NCBI GenBank assembly: GCA_945890485.1 | Contig: CAMDCN010000009.1 | Location: 62,001-126,000 of the forward strand | Length of the DNA: 64,000 bases | Origin: Candidatus Sulfopaludibacter sp. SbA3 | GTDB taxonomy: Bacteria > Acidobacteriota > Terriglobia > Bryobacterales > Bryobacteraceae | Direction: 5' to 3' | Shown here: positions 60,837 to 64,000 of the stretch, in pieces | Position numbering within the stretch: position 1 is the stretch's first letter | Layout of the letters: every line of letters begins with the position of its first letter | Position numbers and translations under genes: made by a program | Notes under the pieces: generated by a model | Seen by the model: the letters and a program-made list of their open reading frames with translations, nothing else | What the model was told of the DNA's origin: nothing | Databases searched by the model: none

Positions 60837-61652
60837 ATGAAAGCGCTCCTGGAAGCGATTGAACCCAACCAGCCGGATTGGGCTCTGGCGATGGCCATTG
60901 ACCCTCGCCGGTTACCCGCGCACATCGCCGTCATCATGGACGGCAACGGGCGCTGGGCCGGAAAGCGGTTCCTGCCTCGCGTGGCGGGCCACAAAGCAGG
61001 AATCTCACCGGTTCGAGAGACGGTAGAGACGTGCGCGCGGCTGGGTCTCGAAGCCTTAACGCTCTATGCGTTTTCGATGGAGAACTGGAAGCGGCCGGCC
61101 GCCGAGGTGGACACGCTCTGGCACTTGCTGCGGTTGTACTTGCGGAACGAATTGCGAACGTTAACCGAGAACAACGTGCGGCTGGGAGCGATCGGGCGGA
61201 TTGAAGACCTGCCGGGAGTGGTCCAGAAAGAGTTGGCTGCCACGATGCGGGAGACGGAGCGGAACACGGGGCTGCAACTGAACCTGGCGATCAACTACGG
61301 CGGGCGTGTCGAGATTCTGGACGCGATCAATCAGCTACTGGCGGAGGCGAAAGCGGCGGGCACGCTGGACACGTTGCGAGTAGATGAAGAGTCTCTCGGA
61401 GCTCACCTGTATACCAGTGGGCTGCCGGATCCGGATCTGCTAATCCGGACTTCCGGAGAGCTGCGCGTGTCCAACTTTCTACTCTGGCAGATCGCTTATA
61501 CCGAGATCTACGTGACCGAAACCTTGTGGCCGGACTTCCGGCGGGCGGACCTGTTAAAGGCGATTCTGGACTACCAGAAGCGGGAGCGCCGATTCGGCGG
61601 ATTGAGCACTCCGGCGCCTGAGGTTCTGGCGGAGACGGTCTCCAGCCGGTGA
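60837..61652 (+). CDS. uppS: Isoprenyl transferase (undecaprenyl diphosphate synthase)
   Basis: A 271-residue cis-prenyltransferase that makes the C55 lipid carrier for cell-wall synthesis. The signature HIAVIMDGNGRWA contains the catalytic Asp35. GHKAG, TLYAFSMENWKRP, LNLAINYGGRVEI and DLLIRTSGELRVSNFLLWQ follow in order, ending WPDFRRADLLKAILDYQKRERRFGG. The start at 60837 is chosen because the upstream 43-codon extension overlaps the peptidase gene and looks noncoding. A TACACT box lies at 60817-60822. It overlaps cdsA by 4 bases. Confidence 0.94.
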   Translation: MKALLEAIEPNQPDWALAMAIDPRRLPAHIAVIMDGNGRWAGKRFLPRVAGHKAGISPVRETVETCARLGLEALTLYAFSMENWKRPAAEVDTLWHLLRLYLRNELRTLTENNVRLGAIGRIEDLPGVVQKELAATMRETERNTGLQLNLAINYGGRVEILDAINQLLAEAKAAGTLDTLRVDEESLGAHLYTSGLPDPDLLIRTSGELRVSNFLLWQIAYTEIYVTETLWPDFRRADLLKAILDYQKRERRFGGLSTPAPEVLAETVSSR

Positions 61653-62416
61653 TGCGCATTCTGACCTCGGTGGTGTTGATTCCCACCGTCACTTGGCTGA
61701 TCCTGTTTTCTCCACAGCCCGTATTTCAAGCGGCGATCGCGGTGTTTGCGCTGTTGTGCTGGCATGAGTTTGCCGGCCTGGCGGGGTACTACAACGCGAA
61801 GCTAGTGAGCTGGCATGGCTGGATTCCGGGTTTGGTGATTCTCTATGCCGGGCTGAGCGGAACGATGGTGATGACGGTGATCATCCTGGGGGCGCTGGCG
61901 GCAGCGTTGCGAAACCGGGAGTTAAAGGAAGGCATCCCGGCAACGGCGTTTTTTGCCTTGGGACTAATCTATGCCTTCGGAGCTTGGCGGGCGGCGGTGG
62001 AGTTGCGGGTGATCAGCCCTTACTGGGTGTTGTTCGCGAATGCGATCAATTGGGTGGGGGATTCGGCGGCCTACTTTGTCGGCCGGGCCATTGGAAAACG
62101 GAAGCTGGCGCCCCGGATTAGTCCCGGTAAGTCGGTGGAAGGGGCGTTGGCTTCGGTGGTGCTGGCGAGCGTGTTTGGTGTGGCATTCGTTAATTATTTT
62201 TTGCCGAACACACCGTGGTTTGTGGCCTTGGGGGTTTCCGTGGCGGGAAACGTAGCGGGGCAGATTGGAGACCTGGCGGAGTCCGCACTCAAGCGGGGTG
62301 CGGGCGTGAAGGATTCCGGCACGTTACTGCCCGGTCACGGGGGGTGGCTGGACCGCCTGGACTCTAGCCTGTTCTCGATGCCGATTACGCTCTTTGTACT
62401 GACGCTAATCGGTTAG
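61649..62416 (+). CDS. cdsA: Phosphatidate cytidylyltransferase
   Basis: A 255-residue membrane enzyme that makes CDP-diacylglycerol from phosphatidate and CTP. The family signature near the C-terminus is complete: SALKRGAGVKDSGTLLPGHGGWLDRLDS. Upstream, NWVGDSAAYFVGRAIGKRKLAPRISPGKSVEG gives the second conserved block. Six to eight hydrophobic helices are visible. The start may be the GTG at 61649 or the adjacent ATG at 61652; both overlap or abut the uppS stop. uppS-cdsA is a classic bacterial pair, here attached to the alaS operon. Confidence 0.94.
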   Translation: MMRILTSVVLIPTVTWLILFSPQPVFQAAIAVFALLCWHEFAGLAGYYNAKLVSWHGWIPGLVILYAGLSGTMVMTVIILGALAAALRNRELKEGIPATAFFALGLIYAFGAWRAAVELRVISPYWVLFANAINWVGDSAAYFVGRAIGKRKLAPRISPGKSVEGALASVVLASVFGVAFVNYFLPNTPWFVALGVSVAGNVAGQIGDLAESALKRGAGVKDSGTLLPGHGGWLDRLDSSLFSMPITLFVLTLIG

Positions 62417-62460
62417 ACCCGTTGCACCCGGGGAGTGTGTGTGATATCAAGTCACGCACC

Positions 62461-64000
62461 ATGAGGTTACCTATACTTCTGTCAGTCGCGGCAGTTCTGC
62501 TCGCGCAATCTGAACGAGGAACGATTACAGGGACGGTGAGGGACGCAACAGGCGCGGTAGTGCCTGGGGCGAAAGTCACTTTGACAAATACGGCGATGGG
62601 AACCACGAGTACAGCCCCGACCTCTGAATCGGGTGATTATACGGTTCCCGGATTAGCGGTCGGCACGTACATCGTGCGTGTTGAGAAAGACGGCTTTCGC
62701 CCGGCGTCGGTTACAGGCCTGGTGCTAAATGCCTCTGCGACCGTTCGGGCGGATACGACCTTGGAAGTGGGGACCTCGCGGCAAGCCGTGGAAGTCTCGG
62801 CGTCAGCTCTGGCGCTGGCGACGGAGAACGCCAAGACGAGCGTGACGATTGATAACAAGCTGGTGGATGAGCTGCCGCTTGTGGTTGGCGGCGCGCTGCG
62901 TAGCCCGTTCAATCTGGCGGCATTGACGCCGGAGGCGAAGAATCTCGGTGGAGACAACGGGTTCATCCTTGGCGGCGGACAGGCGGCCGGTTACGGCACG
63001 AGTCTGGATGGCGTATCGGCGAATACGTCGCGCGCGTTGTCGATGAGCTGGGTGGCGGTGAACGCGCCCTCAATCGAGGCGGTGACCGAGTTCACGGTGG
63101 ACACGAACGGGTTCAAGGCTGAGTTCGGCCAAGCTACTGGCGGGATCATGAGCTTTGCCTCGAAGTCGGGAACGAACGCCTTCCATGGGACGCTGTATGA
63201 GTTCATGCGGAATGAGGCGTTTGACGCCAATAACTTTTTCAACAATAAGCGGGGAATCCGGCGGCAGATCTATAAGCAGCACGATTTCGGCGGATCGGTT
63301 GGTGGTCCGGTGTGGATCCCGAAACTGTATAACGGCAAGAACAAGACGTTTTTCTTTACGAGCTACGAGGCATTTCGGAATCGCGACGGCGCGGCGGGTG
63401 CCGTGAGGACGGTGCCTACCGAGGAGATGTACAACGGCGACTTTCGGAACTGGGTGAATGCGGCTGGGGTGCAGATTCCGATTTACGATCCGACCAGCCA
63501 GACTACGGCCGCCAACGGAACGGTGACGCGGCAAGTATTTCCCAACAACCAGGTTCCGCGGGCGCTGTTCGACCCGACGGTGGTGCAGGCGCTGGGCGTT
63601 TTCCGTTCGGGCGAGACTCCGCTCCCGAACAACGGGGCGAGACCGGGAACTGTGGACTACGTGACAAACAATTACCTCATCTCCAAAGGCACTGAGGTGC
63701 GTCCGAACACGAAGCTGAGCGTCAAGGGCGACCACGTGTTCAGTGAACGGAGCCGGATTTCGGGCTACTGGGGCTACAATCGGTCGAGCCAGGTTCCCGG
63801 GGTAAACGGCCCGAACGACCTGCCTGGCCTGTTTGTGAATTACAACGACACCACGCGCAATTCCGACGTCTTCCGCGGGAGCTGGGACTTCAATTTCACG
63901 CCGACGCTGTTCAATCACTTCTACGGCGGCGGCAACAACTGGAAGGAAAATCATGACCCGCCACAGGCCACGATCCGGAGCGGTGTGAATTGGAAGGACA
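62461..64000 (+). CDS. TonB-dependent receptor, carboxypeptidase-regulated type (partial)
   Basis: The frame is open from ATG at 62461 to the window end (about 513 residues), so the C-terminal barrel is missing. It begins with a signal peptide (MRLPILLSVAAVLLAQ), a carboxypeptidase regulatory-like domain (GTITGTVRDATGAVVPGAKVTLTN, SGDYTVPGLAVGTYIVRVEKDGF) and a plug (VDELPLVVGGALRSPFNL, SIEAVTEFTVDTNGFKAEFGQATGGIMSFASKSGTNAFHG). Further barrel strands such as NKTFFFTSYEAFRNRDG match the other two receptors here. It starts 44 bases after cdsA and probably has its own promoter. The substrate is unknown. Confidence 0.88.
   Translation, partial: MRLPILLSVAAVLLAQSERGTITGTVRDATGAVVPGAKVTLTNTAMGTTSTAPTSESGDYTVPGLAVGTYIVRVEKDGFRPASVTGLVLNASATVRADTTLEVGTSRQAVEVSASALALATENAKTSVTIDNKLVDELPLVVGGALRSPFNLAALTPEAKNLGGDNGFILGGGQAAGYGTSLDGVSANTSRALSMSWVAVNAPSIEAVTEFTVDTNGFKAEFGQATGGIMSFASKSGTNAFHGTLYEFMRNEAFDANNFFNNKRGIRRQIYKQHDFGGSVGGPVWIPKLYNGKNKTFFFTSYEAFRNRDGAAGAVRTVPTEEMYNGDFRNWVNAAGVQIPIYDPTSQTTAANGTVTRQVFPNNQVPRALFDPTVVQALGVFRSGETPLPNNGARPGTVDYVTNNYLISKGTEVRPNTKLSVKGDHVFSERSRISGYWGYNRSSQVPGVNGPNDLPGLFVNYNDTTRNSDVFRGSWDFNFTPTLFNHFYGGGNNWKENHDPPQATIRSGVNWKD

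Noticed and set aside
1-64000. CRISPR arrays, tRNA and rRNA genes
   Set aside because: No regularly spaced repeats were noticed, and no cloverleaf with a convincing T-arm or rRNA-like stretch was recognised by eye; a covariance-model search would be decisive.

Overview
This window reads as a stretch of a high-GC acidobacterial chromosome, most likely of the Bryobacterales/Solibacter branch. The basis is gene content: a secreted protein with the Solibacter-type repeated C-terminal domain, three very large TonB-dependent receptors that begin with a carboxypeptidase-like regulatory domain, an NGxKSxGP-type hypothetical protein, and four copies of the cytochrome-like DUF1549/DUF1553 (PSD1) proteins paired with DUF1501 proteins, a combination otherwise best known from Planctomycetes. 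No tRNA, rRNA, CRISPR array or intact insertion sequence was seen.

Layout. 1-3.1 kb: the end-truncated Solibacter-domain protein, a small membrane-anchored protein, a hypothetical protein preceded by a strong hairpin, and an exported PPC/DUF296 protein. 3.1-10.2 kb (minus): a tight four-gene operon PSD1-DUF1501-PSD1-DUF1501, whose second PSD1 gene carries a one-base frameshift. 10.3-18.9 kb (plus): TonB receptor, PSD1, DUF1501, then a GlcD-like flavin oxidoreductase. 18.9-24.2 kb (minus): Gfo/Idh/MocA oxidoreductase with an NHL propeller, a hypothetical, and an M28 peptidase with a DsbA-like thioredoxin protein. 24.3-24.9 kb: a phage terminase relic. 25.1-29.6 kb (plus): ArsR-SRPBCC pair with a perfect operator, a sulfatase, a CehA/McbA-like metallohydrolase, a small exported protein. 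29.6-34.9 kb (minus): PSD1-propeller-DUF1501 operon, divergent from an AraC regulator. 35.9-41.7 kb: a membrane protein, a decayed gene, penicillin acylase, a Tat-exported mannonate-dehydratase-like protein and a tiny protein. 41.7-47.2 kb (minus): a five-PAS hybrid kinase, a UxaA-family dehydratase and an exported HIT-like protein. 47.3-51.1 kb (plus): a composite glycosyltransferase, selD (itself a selenoprotein gene with an in-frame UGA) and pyrF. 51.3-55.5 kb: TonB receptor with a strong terminator, then a Uma2-type protein. 55.6-62.4 kb: housekeeping operon alaS-ypdA-glycosyltransferase-prepilin peptidase-uppS-cdsA. The window ends inside a third TonB receptor gene.

How it may work together. 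The secreted enzymes (PSD1, DUF1501, sulfatase, metallohydrolase, propellers, peptidase, acylase) and TonB receptors suggest an organism that takes up and breaks down complex organic matter; this is inference from families. Most intergenic starts share one striking feature: a TANNNT box ending 5-10 bases upstream of the start codon with no Shine-Dalgarno sequence, implying widespread leaderless transcription. Within operons genes overlap by 4-8 bases, implying translational coupling.
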